Source: Delphinapterus leucas (taxonomy: Eukaryota > Chordata > Mammalia > Artiodactyla > Monodontidae). From it: a stretch of DNA of 64,000 nt. Numbering within the stretch: position 1 is the first letter of the stretch; the number at the start of each line of letters is the position of its first letter. A program made the position numbers and the translations under genes. The stretch is taken from assembly GCF_002288925.2 (NCBI RefSeq), contig NW_022098076.1, positions 92,432,405 through 92,496,404 of the forward strand. The letters are read 5' to 3'. Positions 1 to 11,460 of the stretch are shown piece after piece. The notes under the pieces are model-generated. The model was not told where the DNA came from. It did not search any database and saw only the letters and a list, made by a program, of their open reading frames with translations.

Positions 1-1091
1 TTACTGCGTGCCCGCTGTGTACCCAGTAATCTACCATGTGAGTGTGTGAGCTCAAAGACCTCAGAACTGTGACTTCCACCCCAAAGGCTGGGGTTCTCCT
101 AACCATGCTGAGGACACGGGGGTCTCCTCCACGTGGCTCTTCCAGTGCAGGAGCGTCATCCGCTCGCAGCAGCCTGGTGCACCTGGAGCATCCTCTCAGG
201 ACGGAGGAAAGGGCAGGGGCCAGGGTGGCTCAGGGCAGCCATGCCCTTGAGACCTCTCGGAGCGTCCCTCTTGACCATGAGCCGTTCGTCGCGCATTTCA
301 GGAGGTGAGTCTCCACCCCCGCCCCTGCCTCTCCAGCCCAGATTCTGACTGTAGCCCTGCAGCGGCCACAGCTCATGGTTCTAGACACAAGAGTGAGCAG
401 GGTGATGTGTGTCCCGGGTGCTGGCCAGTCAGGGATGGACCGAGCCTGCTGAGAAGCCCTCCGCTGGACCAGCGGGGAGCGGTTCACTGGATCCACCCAT
501 GTACACCTCACAGACACCCCACATGGGGTCCCAGGAGCCAGACTGTCATCTCTCCCCGAAGATCTGAGGCCTCCCTGTGTGGAGTACTGTTCACCCACAC
601 CTGTCATAAATCATTTCTAGCTAGAGATACAGACCAGGGAGCAGCAGACTGTGGCTCCAGGTGCTCTCGTAAATAACGTCTTGCAGGTGCCCCCTGGGGC
701 TCGGGGGCTCCTGGCAAGAGCAGTAGAGTAGCACCTCCAGTTCTCAAAGTGCCCCCTCAGTAACTCTGGGTCCTCTTATGGCTGCCACCAGAGACCACGG
801 GGGACATCATTCCCCTCTGTCAGCAGGGCGGAGCAGAGAGCCGTGGGCGCAGGGGCTGGAGCAATGCCACCCTGTCGACCAAAATAATCAATCGACAGTC
901 TATACTAGGAATAGCAAAGAGATTTATCTGAGCCAAACTGAGGGCTACAGCCCGGAAGCCAGCCTCCCAGATAACTCAGGAACTGCTCTGAAGGAGCATG
1001 GTTTTCAGAACATCTGTGTACCTCGTCAGAACAAAAAACATTAACATTAAACAAGTCAGGGATACATTCTTCCAAAGTATTTTTAAAAAAA
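1..1091. repeat. Left copy of a near-identical 1.09-kb duplication
   Basis: Positions 1-1091 match 6360-7449 at a constant offset of 6359 with no gap and one visible substitution (T194 versus G6553). The left end lies outside the window, so the true length is unknown. The right edge is at a TTTTTAAAAAA run, after which the two copies differ completely. The block is non-repetitive by eye except its last part (about 880-1090), which resembles a retroviral LTR or other interspersed repeat. I see no convincing exon in it. Confidence 0.97.
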
Positions 1092-1299
1092 CTGGTGGCA
1101 GCAACCACAGCCGTGCACACCCCCCACCTGGCCTTCGGAAACAGGGCTGAGCTTTTGAGGCTGAGGGAGCCCCAGAGCTCTTGTTGTTTTCTGGGATGTG
1201 GGAGGGATGCTGAAGACAAGGACTGGTGAGAACATAAATGACTAATCAGGAAAACTAGAGACGTGACATATTCAGACCCCAAGCCACGACAGGGGTCAC

Positions 1300-1440
1300 G
1301 ATCTCTAATCCACACAACAGCCCCGCAAGGTAGGTGCCAGCAGCTTGCCTTCTGAATGAGAAAATAGAAATTCCACGAAGGTCGTAAGACTTGCCCAAGC
1401 TAGTAGCGCGAAGGCGGATTCAGACTCAGGACTACAGGAA
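1300..1440. mobile_element. L2/MIR-type relic
   Basis: The pattern of a bulk-gene-like repeat end is visible: CAACAGCCCCGCAAGGTAGGTGCC, GAATGAGAAAATAGAAATTCC, then GACTTGCCCAAGCTAGTAGC and a TTCAGACTC end. This is the diverged order of the common mammalian L2/MIR 3' segment. The rest of 1092-2380 shows nothing I can name. Confidence 0.5.
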
Positions 1441-2385
1441 CACCAAAGGGGACGCTTTTTCTGCCATATGAGGGTGTCCAATAAATTGCAGATTTCCCCC
1501 CACCCCCTGTGCCTCCCCCAGGACATCGTCACGTGACTGGTGTGCTCTCCCGGAGTCCTCGGGGACCCTCCTCACAGCAGCCTCACCGCCCTCAGCCCCG
1601 GCAGACTCTTGAGAGCACACTTACTCACCACCCCAGCTCTTCATCCCTAATCCAGGCTCTCTCGGGGTTGGTGGTTGTGTCTTTTTGGCCCCTTTGTAAA
1701 AGCTACAGGGTTTGGGGTGAGAGCAGACCAGGGGTGGTGTTTGTTCATGGATGCTATGAAAAAATAAATGAAAAACTAAGATAATATAAAGAGTAGAATT
1801 TAAATGACATGTAACGTATGTAAACATTCATATGCAAAGGACCAAGGATTGAAAGGTGCAGGGGAAAGGTCAGGTGGAAGGTTCCGGGCACACCTTGGAC
1901 CCCTGCTGGTGCCAGCTTGTCTGGGGACCGAGGGGTCTCTGGCCAGGACCCACGTGGATGGGGGTCCCTAGAGCTCCTGCTGTGCGGCACAGATGGGTGC
2001 GGACCTAAGGATAGGCGGTGGCCTGGCTCCACCCCTGTCCTCCAAGGAGTGGCAGGATGTGAGGACAATACAGTGACACAGTGATGGCACATGGACAGTC
2101 TCAGAGCAGGACCGGAGTTCGCCAGGCAGAGCAAGGGAGGCTGTAATTTCAAAGGGCTCCCAAGCTGCCCACCTTCTGCTGGCTTTGCCACAGGTGACGC
2201 TGTTGGCTCGGTCCAGACAGAGACCCAAGGCTCATCCCCGAGATGAGGGAGGGGGCTTCCTTTGGAGTCAGACAGGCACAGGGACAGAGCCAAGCCCGTG
2301 TCCCCCAGGGCTGACATGGCGCAGAGTCTCCTGCCCTCTGCGTAGGACACTTCCTGACTTGCTATCCAATCTCTCGCTCAAAGCC

Positions 2386-2871
2386 AAGGCTCACAGCCCA
2401 ATCCAAAAATCTGCAGAAGACTTAAATAGACATTTCTGCAAAGAAGACATACAGGTGGCCAACAGGCACATGAAAAGATGCTCAGCGTCACTAATTATTA
2501 GAGAAATGCAAATCAAAACTACAATGAGGTATGACCTCACACCAGTCAGAATGGCCATCATCAAAAGACCTACAAACAATAAATGCTAGAGAGGGTGTGG
2601 AGAAAAGCGAACCCTCTTGCACTGTTGGTGGGAATGTAAACTGGTACAGCCACTATGGGGAATAGTCAGGAGGTTTCTTAAAAAACTAAAAATAGAACTA
2701 CCATATGACCCAGAAATCCCACTACTGGGCATATATCCAGACAAGATGAAAACTCTAATTCGAAAAGATACACGCATCCCTATGTTCACAGCAGCACTAT
2801 TTACAATAGCCAAGACATGGAAACAACCTAAACGTCCATCGACAGATGAATGGATAAAGAAGACGTGGTAC

Positions 2872-2906
<35 letters not shown>

Positions 2907-3361
2907 TATATATACATACAGTGGAATATTAGTCATAAAAAGAATGAAATAATGTCAGTCTCAGCAACATGGGTGGACCTAGAGATTCTCATACTAAGTG
3001 AAGTAAGCCAGACAGAGAAAGACAAATACCATGTGGAATCTAGAAAACATGATACAAATGAACTTATCTACAAAACAGAAACAGACTCAAAGACATAGAA
3101 AACAAAGTTCTGGTTACCAAAGGGGAAAGGGGGCAAGGGATAAATTAGGAGTATGTGATTAACAGATATACACTACTACATATAAAATAGATAAACAAAG
3201 GCCTACTGCATAGCACAGGGAACTATATTCAATATTTTGTAATAACCTATAATGGAAAAGATATGTGTGTGTGTGTGTGTGTGTATCTGAATCACTTTAC
3301 CCCTAAAACTAACACAATATTGTAAATCAATTATACTGCAATTAAAAAAAAAAAAAAAACA
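2386..3361 (+). mobile_element. L1 3' end (5'-truncated) with poly-A
   Basis: Typical artiodactyl L1 3' region: ACATTTCTGCAAAGAAGACATACAGG, AATGCAAATCAAAACTACAATGAGG, TGTTGGTGGGAATGTAAACTGG, ATGAATGGATAAAGAAG, then a TA/CA microsatellite (2870-2913), a TG run (3263-3284), the terminal motif AATCAATTATACTGCAATT, and poly-A to 3359. Two short open frames inside are degenerate. Confidence 0.93.
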
Positions 3362-3363
3362 AG

Positions 3364-3566
3364 GGGGCTTCCCTGGTGGCGCAGTGGTTGAGAGTCCGCC
3401 TGCCGATACAGGGGACATGGGTTCGTGCCCCGGTCCGGGAAGATCCCACATGCCGTGGAGCGGCTGGGCCCGTGAGCCATGGCCGCTAAGCCTGCGCGTC
3501 CGGAGCCTGTGCTCTGCAACTGGAGAGGCCGCAACAGTGAGAGGCCTGCTCACCACAAAAAAAAAA
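3364..3566 (+). mobile_element. CHR-type SINE
   Basis: Full short-form cetacean SINE: GGCTTCCCTGGTGGCGCAG head with tRNA-like box B (GGTTCGTGCCCC), body CGTGAGCCATGGCCGC, end CAACAGTGAGAGGCC and A-rich tail. It sits directly behind the poly-A of the L1 at 2386-3361. Confidence 0.95.
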
Positions 3567-3569
3567 CCA

Positions 3570-4900
3570 AGGTTCAACTCCAAAGTGCTTTGCTGGGTGT
3601 CAGGCACCCCTGTATTTCCAGGAGACACAGAAGCCACACTGGCAGCTGTGTTTCTGGCTCCCAGGGCATCTAATAAGAGGGGATTTTTCATCTAATTCCC
3701 AATAGTCTTTATAAATTCCACTGTTTGAGAGAATTCTCCCGAGTTCCTTTTTCTACCAGATGGCCATTCCAGAGACATCTCTCCTGGGAGCGGAACACAG
3801 GTCAGGGACCAGTGGCCCTGGTGTACAGAGAGCCATACCCCTGCTTCCAACCAGGAAGCAAGAGAAGCCAGTGGCTTCACTGTGACCCCGGGTGGACATG
3901 AGAGACACTATTTAAACAGTATTTAAAATACTTCTCCAGAGTCTTTTCCTCTGTCAGTCTCCTTAATGCGGAAAAGAGAAAAAGCATTAAGAGGAGTTGA
4001 ATGCAGGAATCTACCAAAGACCTTTCACGGTTAAAGGCGGGCTGTGAGTGGGCAGCACAAATCATTCTGCCCAGATAACCTAGCATCCAGCACCCAGGTC
4101 ACCAAAGGACGCCCAGTCTCCTGCAAGTCCTTAGGGAAGAGTGTGATTTCACAGGTCACCTCCCTGGTCTCATCAACTCCAAGCCAACCATGAGTTAAAG
4201 AGCTGCAATTCTACAATTTTATACCAAACCGTCATTTCAGAAAGTTCCAAGGACTTTCACTTCTCAGCAGCACCGTGAGGAAGAAGCTGCTTTGCTGGGG
4301 CCTAATAACCCGTCGCTGAAGGAGCGCTAGGAGTCTTAGTGCTTGGCCTCTGCCAACCAGGCGTTCCGCGTTCAGCTTGCTGGCTGCAGCCAAGAAACCT
4401 TTCAACATACTCACAATGCCCGTATCTCCAAAGTTATTTTTATAAAGGATTTTTATTACCTATGAGATGCCTTTAGGCTTTATTGGGAAGAAAACAGAAA
4501 AAATAGATAAGCTAAAAAAATAAGGTAAGAAAAGCAAAAGTCAGAATCCTCTCTCACCCAGCAATCTTGTTCATTCCTCCGGACATCCATTCACATATTA
4601 ACTTTTAGCCAAGACTCCTGCAAGTTAATTTACGAGTAAGTAGGTGAAGTCCATTCCGGAAGTTACCTGACAGCTATGGCTTCTCGGGAAAGGGCCAGCC
4701 TGAGGAATCTTATGCTACCAGATTCCCCTGAAAACATCTACGGCAAAGTCTGCCCAGAGGCAGCCTTTCGGGTAAATAAACGGGCCAACCCCTCAAGTCC
4801 TTCCACACTCGCAGCTCAGTGGCACCTGGGCCCAGAATCCCAAGGAAATAGTCACACTGGAGAAAGTAGTACTTTGCTCCATCACCACAAACACAGCAGT
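3570..4900. other. Intergenic stretch without recognisable gene
   Basis: No coding exon with splice signals, RNA gene or clear repeat is visible. Composition is ordinary, with short chance frames only. Confidence 0.5.
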
Positions 4901-4901
4901 C

Positions 4902-5258
4902 TGTGATGGTTAATTTTACGCGTCATCTTGGCCTGGCTGCGGAGTCCAGATGTTTAGTCAAACACCAGTCAAGATGTTGCTGTGAAGGTGACTTTCAGGC
5001 GAGATTAGCAGAAGACATGCCACAATGTGGGTGGGCCTTGTCAAATCAGCTGAAGCCCTTAAGAGGAAAAAGATTGAGGTTCCCGAGGAAGAGGGAGTTC
5101 TGCAGACTACGTTGGGACTCCGGTGGCAAAATCAACTCTTCCCTCGTCTCCAGGCTGCCGGCTGCCCTGAGGATTTCAGACTTGCCAGGCCCAAAGTCAC
5201 ATGAGGCTATTCCATAAAATCCCGCTCTCTCCCTTTCTCTTTCTCCTTGAAAACACGC

Positions 5259-5304
<46 letters not shown>

Positions 5305-5345
5305 CTTATTGGTTCTGTTTCTCTGCAGAGCCCTGATCAATACAC
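4902..5345 (+). mobile_element. Old LTR relic containing a CA microsatellite
   Basis: Starts TGTGATGGTTAATTTTACG and ends TTGGTTCTGTTTCTCTGCAGAGCCC-GATCAATACACA, the order of a widespread mammalian LTR or LTR-like repeat. I believe it is an ERVL/MaLR relative, but the family name is not certain. A (CA)n run (5253-5302) has grown inside its A-rich end. Confidence 0.6.
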
Positions 5346-5871
5346 AGCTCCTGCGTACATAATGCTTCTCACATCATCATCGCATTTGAAGCTTGGAAAC
5401 CAGTTGACTGGGAGCCATGAGCAAGGCGCTGCTGCAGATCCCAAATGCAGAGTCAGGTCCCCAGAGCCACTGCCTCTTGGAGAAGGAAGGGACCCCCACT
5501 GCTGCCCACCCACCTCTCAATATAACTTCATCCCACTCAGGCCTCAGGGACCTCACTTTCCACACGACTCAGACTTCAAAAACAGCTTTCTAATTTATAG
5601 ATGAGTGCTTTAACATTTTCTCAAGAATTTGGATTTTCAGAAGCCCTCTACCTCAGAAACAGCTTTGCCAACAACTGAATACTCCACTCACCAGGGCTCT
5701 TCTGCAGCTAGACCTCAGATAGGACAGTGTCTTTCCAGGGGTCCAGAGGAGTCCTGTGTTTAAGAAACACACAGGCCAAAGCCACAAAGACTCCAGTTTC
5801 TTCTAGGAACAAGGGCCAGAAAGAAACATGTCATCAGTCACTCAGACACATTTATAGAGCACTGCATATTT

Positions 5872-6308
5872 TCCCATGGCTGCCATAACAAAGGACGACA
5901 AGCAAGGTGGCTGAGAACAACAAAAATTCATTGTCTCACAGGTCAAGAGAGCAAGTCCAAAATCAAGGTATCGGCAGGCTTGGTTCCTTCTGGAGGCTTC
6001 CAGGGGAAATGGCCCCATGCTTCTCGTTCAGCTTCAGGTGCTTCCGGCAGCCCTTGACGTCGTCCCTGGTCTTGTGGCTGCATCCCTCCCATCTCTGCCT
6101 CAGAATCCACATCGCCTCTTCCCTTGTGTGTCTCTGCTTGTCTGTCCTCTTCTCATCATGACCCCAGCGATTGGATTTAGGGCCCGCTTTACACCAGAAT
6201 GATCTCGTCTTAACAAATTACATCTGCAACGACCCTATTTCCAAATAATGTCGCACCTGAGGTTCCGGGTGGACATGAATTTGGGAGGACACTATTCAAC
6301 CCCCTACA
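5872..6308 (-). mobile_element. MaLR-type (MLT1/MST-like) LTR, reverse orientation
   Basis: Shows the reverse complement of the MLT1-style consensus order: TGGCTGCCATAACAAAGG, AATTCATTGTCTCACAGGTC, GATTGGATTTAGGGCCCGC, ACGACCCTATTTCCAAATAATG, ATTTGGGAGGACACTATTCAACCC. Confidence 0.8.
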
Positions 6309-6359
6309 AAGCACCATTAGGTCCAAAAGCCAAAACAAAACCATCGATCATCACGCTAC

Positions 6360-7449
6360 TTACTGCGTGCCCGCTGTGTACCCAGTAATCTACCATGTGA
6401 GTGTGTGAGCTCAAAGACCTCAGAACTGTGACTTCCACCCCAAAGGCTGGGGTTCTCCTAACCATGCTGAGGACACGGGGGTCTCCTCCACGTGGCTCTT
6501 CCAGTGCAGGAGCGTCATCCGCTCGCAGCAGCCTGGTGCACCTGGAGCATCCGCTCAGGACGGAGGAAAGGGCAGGGGCCAGGGTGGCTCAGGGCAGCCA
6601 TGCCCTTGAGACCTCTCGGAGCGTCCCTCTTGACCATGAGCCGTTCGTCGCGCATTTCAGGAGGTGAGTCTCCACCCCCGCCCCTGCCTCTCCAGCCCAG
6701 ATTCTGACTGTAGCCCTGCAGCGGCCACAGCTCATGGTTCTAGACACAAGAGTGAGCAGGGTGATGTGTGTCCCGGGTGCTGGCCAGTCAGGGATGGACC
6801 GAGCCTGCTGAGAAGCCCTCCGCTGGACCAGCGGGGAGCGGTTCACTGGATCCACCCATGTACACCTCACAGACACCCCACATGGGGTCCCAGGAGCCAG
6901 ACTGTCATCTCTCCCCGAAGATCTGAGGCCTCCCTGTGTGGAGTACTGTTCACCCACACCTGTCATAAATCATTTCTAGCTAGAGATACAGACCAGGGAG
7001 CAGCAGACTGTGGCTCCAGGTGCTCTCGTAAATAACGTCTTGCAGGTGCCCCCTGGGGCTCGGGGGCTCCTGGCAAGAGCAGTAGAGTAGCACCTCCAGT
7101 TCTCAAAGTGCCCCCTCAGTAACTCTGGGTCCTCTTATGGCTGCCACCAGAGACCACGGGGGACATCATTCCCCTCTGTCAGCAGGGCGGAGCAGAGAGC
7201 CGTGGGCGCAGGGGCTGGAGCAATGCCACCCTGTCGACCAAAATAATCAATCGACAGTCTATACTAGGAATAGCAAAGAGATTTATCTGAGCCAAACTGA
7301 GGGCTACAGCCCGGAAGCCAGCCTCCCAGATAACTCAGGAACTGCTCTGAAGGAGCATGGTTTTCAGAACATCTGTGTACCTCGTCAGAACAAAAAACAT
7401 TAACATTAAACAAGTCAGGGATACATTCTTCCAAAGTATTTTTAAAAAA
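6360..7449. repeat. Right copy of the 1.09-kb duplication
   Basis: See the left copy at 1-1091. It follows directly after an old LTR relic (about 5872-6308) and 50 bases of unique sequence. It ends in TTTTTAAAAAA and is followed by unrelated sequence (CAGACCAGCAGG). Confidence 0.97.
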
Positions 7450-7800
7450 CAGACCAGCAGGTACACAGCGAGCCAGCATGGCCTTGGCCCTGGGAAGGGA
7501 GTCTTATCCTCAAAGGAGCGCCAGCATTGGCGTCCCAGGAAGGGAGGCATTTCATCTTTATTTTTAATGTGGACATTCTTTACTTCTAGTCAGTGCGCCC
7601 TTTTCTTTAATGATTAGAGCAGACGTACAATGTATGTTTGATGGGCCACAAACAGGATGTTCTAGTTAACATACAATTCAAGTTAACACAGGTATAAGCC
7701 AGAACGACTCCCCCAGACCTCAATATGTGAACATTTCTTTTATCAGCACCAATGTGCACTGAGACGAAGCTGCTTGGCTGAAAGAGAAGGATTCACTACT
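7450..7800. other. Right flank of the duplication, no gene seen
   Basis: Unique or old repeat-derived sequence between the duplication and the CA-rich block. It carries no splice-bounded frame. Confidence 0.4.
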
Positions 7801-8105
7801 CCCCACACACACACACTCATGCACACATACACACTCACACACCACACGCACACACCACATGCACACACACATGCACGCATACTCACACTCGCGCACACAC
7901 GCGTGCACTCTCACAGTCACGCGCTAGCACTCGCTCACACGTGTGCACACTCACTCGCTGCACGCTTGCACAAGTGTGCACACGCACACACAGACACGTG
8001 CACGCACGCACAGACTCACGTGCTGCACACTCGCACATGCACACACACGACGTGCACACTTGCACACACAATACTCACAGACACACCCACACGTGCACAC
8101 ACGCG
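7801..8105. repeat. Long imperfect CA/CGTGCA purine-pyrimidine tract
   Basis: About 300 bases of alternating pyrimidine-purine sequence (ACACAC, GCACAC, ACGTGCAC). Open frames on both strands here are products of the repeat and are not genes. Such tracts favour Z-DNA and are usually length-variable. Confidence 0.9.
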
Positions 8106-8109
8106 CAGG

Positions 8110-9430
8110 CTCCCACGATGGTGCCCAGGAAGCTGCCTCCAGCTGCTGTGGTCTCACAGTGCCCACTGCCCCTGAGGCCCAGGTGCCGTGCGCACATCTG
8201 CAGGGAGAGGACCCACCTCAAGACAGGACCACACCTCATGTGACTGCTTCTCCACCATCACCACTCTTCACAAGAGCCACTCTGACCACCGCGGACCCTG
8301 AGCTCCCCTGGACATTCTGACAGAATCCATCCCAGTGGCCTCAGCCTGCAGCCCGGGGTAGAAGCCACCCGCCACACTCCTTATACACTCCCCCTCACCA
8401 GCGCCCCCCGACTCCAGACTTTCTGGGAACCCACCACCCATATAACCTCCATCACCAGGAACGGGCAGCCATGACAGGAAGGAGAAGCGCCCGTGACTGG
8501 CCCTCTGGGGTCCAGGTACTGCTCTGGAACTTCCCCTGAAGTCTGACGGAGGCTCAGGAAGGGCCGTGTGGCCCCTGCACACGTCCAAGGAGAAAAACCC
8601 GGGAGGTGTCCTCCCCAGGACAGGCTCCTTGAGATGAGACTCAACGGCGCTTAAATGACCTTTGCTATAATCTATGATTATTCAGTATATGAACGAGTTC
8701 AGTTCTGAGGGCCAAGTGAAATGGAGAACAATGTTGAGTTATTTCAAATAGCATAAGTATACAGCTTTTTTAACAACTTGAGGACATGGTTGTTAAATGA
8801 AAAGAGTCCAATGAATCTACCCAGAAAGTATGTGAAAAGCCCACGAGAAGAAAATATATCACATGTGATAAATGGCTGGATTCCCTGATATGATGGATGT
8901 TTTTTTTTCTAGCTTTCTGTATGTGCTAAATTCTTTCCAAATGTATATAAATAGCTTTTACAATAAAAATAAACTTGTTTATTATTTATTTTACAATGGA
9001 AATACATGTATTTGTTTTATAATAATAATAAACTTGTTTATTTTAAACAGTAATTATGACAATTCTGGAAAAGCCTAGAAAAAAATCATTTTTCAGTGAT
9101 CGGAACAGGACGAAAGTGGCTTGAATGTAATGAATGCAGCTATGAAAAGCCACGTAGGTGCCTGGGAAGGATTACGAGGATATCATTCAGTGGTGATGGC
9201 CTCGGGTGGCTTGTCCCTTCACCTTTGCATTGGAAACTGGGACTTAAAGGAGGAGGGAGACAGCCGCAGGGTCCCCTCTGTGTCAGCCATCACGCAGCTG
9301 CGAGCACCCAGGCTGGTGGCACCTGACTGCAATTGCCCAAAGCATGAAGGAGGAAGGCTAATGCGTTTTAAAACCACTCAGCCCAAATGAAATTATATAA
9401 CCCAGGAAGGGACACATCACATCGCTGATG
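8110..9430. other. Intergenic, AT-rich relic at 8640-9070
   Basis: 8110-8640 is GC-rich and featureless. 8640-9070 is AT-rich with two copies of ATAAACTTGTTTATT (about 8968-8984 and 9029-9043) and is probably an old transposon tail of a family I cannot name. A poly-A tract lies at about 9437-9450. Confidence 0.35.
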
Positions 9431-9505
9431 AGAGTTAAAAAAAAAAAAAATAGAAGAAAGAAAAGAAAAAAAACCAACTCTCTCCTGATGCCGCCCAGTG
9501 AGGGA

Positions 9506-9565
9506 GGCGGGCGGGGAGGGACGGGTGGGTGTCGGGTCGACTGCTTCCTCCTGGGACTATAAAAG
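9506..9565 (+). promoter_or_regulatory. TATA-type promoter, probably for PRLH
   Basis: TATAAAAG lies at 9558-9565 in GC-rich surroundings, with a GC box (GGCGGGCGGGG) at about 9507-9517. It points rightward toward PRLH and is the only clean TATA box with a donor site just downstream in this part of the window. Assignment to PRLH is inference from position and strand. Confidence 0.5.
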
Positions 9566-9587
9566 GGGGGAGCTGGCCTCTACCTGG

Positions 9588-9633
9588 GTCACTGTTCCTG
9601 GTCACAGCACTTGCCAGCCTCGTGGGAGCCTCG
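9588..9633 (+). other. PRLH: Probable noncoding first exon of PRLH
   Basis: About 30 bases after a consensus TATA box, a short stretch ends TCG followed by the donor GTGAGTA at 9634-9640. The next good acceptor in transcript direction that leads to a gene is at 11460, directly before the PRLH start exon. I recall rodent PRLH being described as a three-exon gene, which fits this arrangement (noncoding exon, leader exon, peptide exon). There is no transcript evidence, so the start is approximate. Confidence 0.5.
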
Positions 9634-10064
9634 GTGAGTAGCTCCCAGGGTGCTGGAGAGGGTGGGGATCCCTGGCACTCCACCCTCCTCTGTCAACCTT
9701 CCCTCCGCATCCGGGCAGGGGTCAGTCCTGGCAGCCAGGACCAGCGCTGGAGGGGACGGAAGGGGCAGCCACCACGTCGCTTGTGCATCTGAGGGCCACG
9801 CCGGCCTGCTGGGGCCCCGGTGCACAAGGCTGTCCGTGGTGGAGATAAAAGGTGAAGCCGTCCAGGCAGCTCTGCTGGGAATGCAGACCAGGAATCCCGC
9901 CGGCCAGGCGACAGCCAACCTCCAACTTTCAGGAGGCAGGTCCTTCCTCTGGTATCAGGTGCTGTCAGGGTTCTCCTAAGACGCCCTCCACCCAGCGAGG
10001 GTCCCAGCCCAGGGAGAGGGGCAAACACCCCAGTGTCTCTGGGTGTATCTCTTTATTACTCTGC

Positions 10065-10167
10065 TTTTTTTTTGGCTGCGGGGATCTTAGTTCCCCAATC
10101 AGGGATTGAACCTGGGCCCCAGCAGTGAAAGTGCCAAGTCCAACCACTGGACCGCCAGGGGGCGCCC
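10065..10167 (-). mobile_element. tRNA-derived SINE in PRLH intron 1, with intact target duplication
   Basis: Reverse-oriented SINE: a poly-T start, TTGGCTGCGGGGATCTTAG, and an end at the tRNA-like CCACTGGACCGCCAGGG head. It is flanked by the 13-bp direct repeat TTTATTACTCTGC at 10052-10064 and 10168-10180, a perfect target-site duplication. It is related to the shorter SINE type seen at 29.55, 49.9 and 63.4 kb. Confidence 0.9.
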
Positions 10168-11221
10168 TTTATTACTCTGCTTTGATGATGGCACCTCCAT
10201 TTCCTCTAAGTCGGAGTCCCCCTGCCACTCAGTGTGAGACACCCCAACATGTCTCTAGAAAGGAAAGGGGTGGACATCTTAAATCTCTTGGATGGAGAGC
10301 ACCTTCCGGGGGCTGGAAAGCCAAAGTCGGCGGAGGGGTCCTCCCTGAAACAGGCAGCCTCTCTGACATCTTCTGCGGGTTCCTGAAGTGCCAAGGGCGG
10401 GTGGGGTGGGAGGAGCCAGCCCTATGAGCTGGGGGCACCTGCGGAAGGAGTTGCCAGGTCTGCGGGATGGATGCTGTTCAGGGCCTCAGCCCCGGCAGGG
10501 TGAGAAGTGAGTTTTCTCTGTTGCCCTGAGCACCCTCTCCCCCAGCACCGGTACTGGGGGTGTCCTGCTGCACGAGGACAGGTCCCACCTGCTGCAGGCT
10601 GACCTTGGAGACTCAGCAGCTGGGATCTGGGGTCGTGGGGAGGTAAGTGCTCTTGGGAAGGATGGAAGATGATGACGCGTCTACAGCGCCCGGCGGGCGG
10701 CGCAGGGCAGGATGGAACTGGGCCGAGGGAGGGAAAGAACCCTGCACCAGGGTCCCGGCCCCTGAGCGTGGTCCAGGCTCAGCAGCCCCCCGGCTCCCCT
10801 CCCTGGGCACGTCTGAGGTTGGGCCGCACCCCGTCCACCTCTGCAGCAACCCTGGCTCCTCCGGGCAGCTCCCCCCCAATGAGCTCACCTCTGCCCTCCC
10901 TGCCGAGGCCAGGTGTGCACACCCACAGTGGTGCGGAGCCCTCCCGCACTCCTGGCTCCCTGACACAGACAGGCAGACAGATGGGGGCAGTTCCAAGAGA
11001 GCCCCGCTCTCTACATCCACAGCTCACATTCCTCCCGGCTTCCTTCTGAGGACAGAGGGTCCTTGCAAACATGACTGAGCACGGCAGAGGCTACCACACA
11101 CGTGGTCACCTCATTTAGTGCTCACTGTACGGAGGAGAGGCTGGGGTCCCCAGGGGAGCAAGGGACTGTGCAGAGAGCCAAGTCGCCTGCCACCTCTGTG
11201 CTCACTACCATCCCAGCAGAG

Positions 11222-11370
11222 CACAGCTGCCTGCACACGCGTGTGACCCCATGCACACCCCCTCACGTACACAGGGGTGTGAAAACACACGCACACCCTG
11301 TCGTACACAGGTGCACACCCATGCACGCGTGCATTCACACATACACACGCTCACGCACATGGGCACGTCC
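11222..11370. repeat. CA/CGTG-rich tract 90-240 bases upstream of the PRLH leader exon
   Basis: Imperfect alternating purine-pyrimidine run (GCACACGCGTGTG, ACACACGCACACC, GCACGCGTGCATTCACAC). It lies in the intron just before the acceptor at 11460. Confidence 0.8.
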
Positions 11371-11460
11371 ACTCTGACATGCACAGCGCTCGCGTTATCT
11401 GAAGGTCCCAGCTCTGTGCGCACGCGCCCTCATGCGCTCTCACCTTTACCCCTGCCCCAG

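Noticed and set aside
1..1091. Possible last exon of MLPH, the expected left neighbour
   Set aside because: I searched for a frame matching the melanophilin C-terminus as I remember it and found none; the frames here have no support.
7801..8105. CRISPR-like spacing of repeated words
   Set aside because: Units are imperfect microsatellite drift in a mammalian genome with no spacers of constant length.
7774..8320. His/Thr-rich frames on both strands
   Set aside because: They are translations of the CA/CGTGCA tract.
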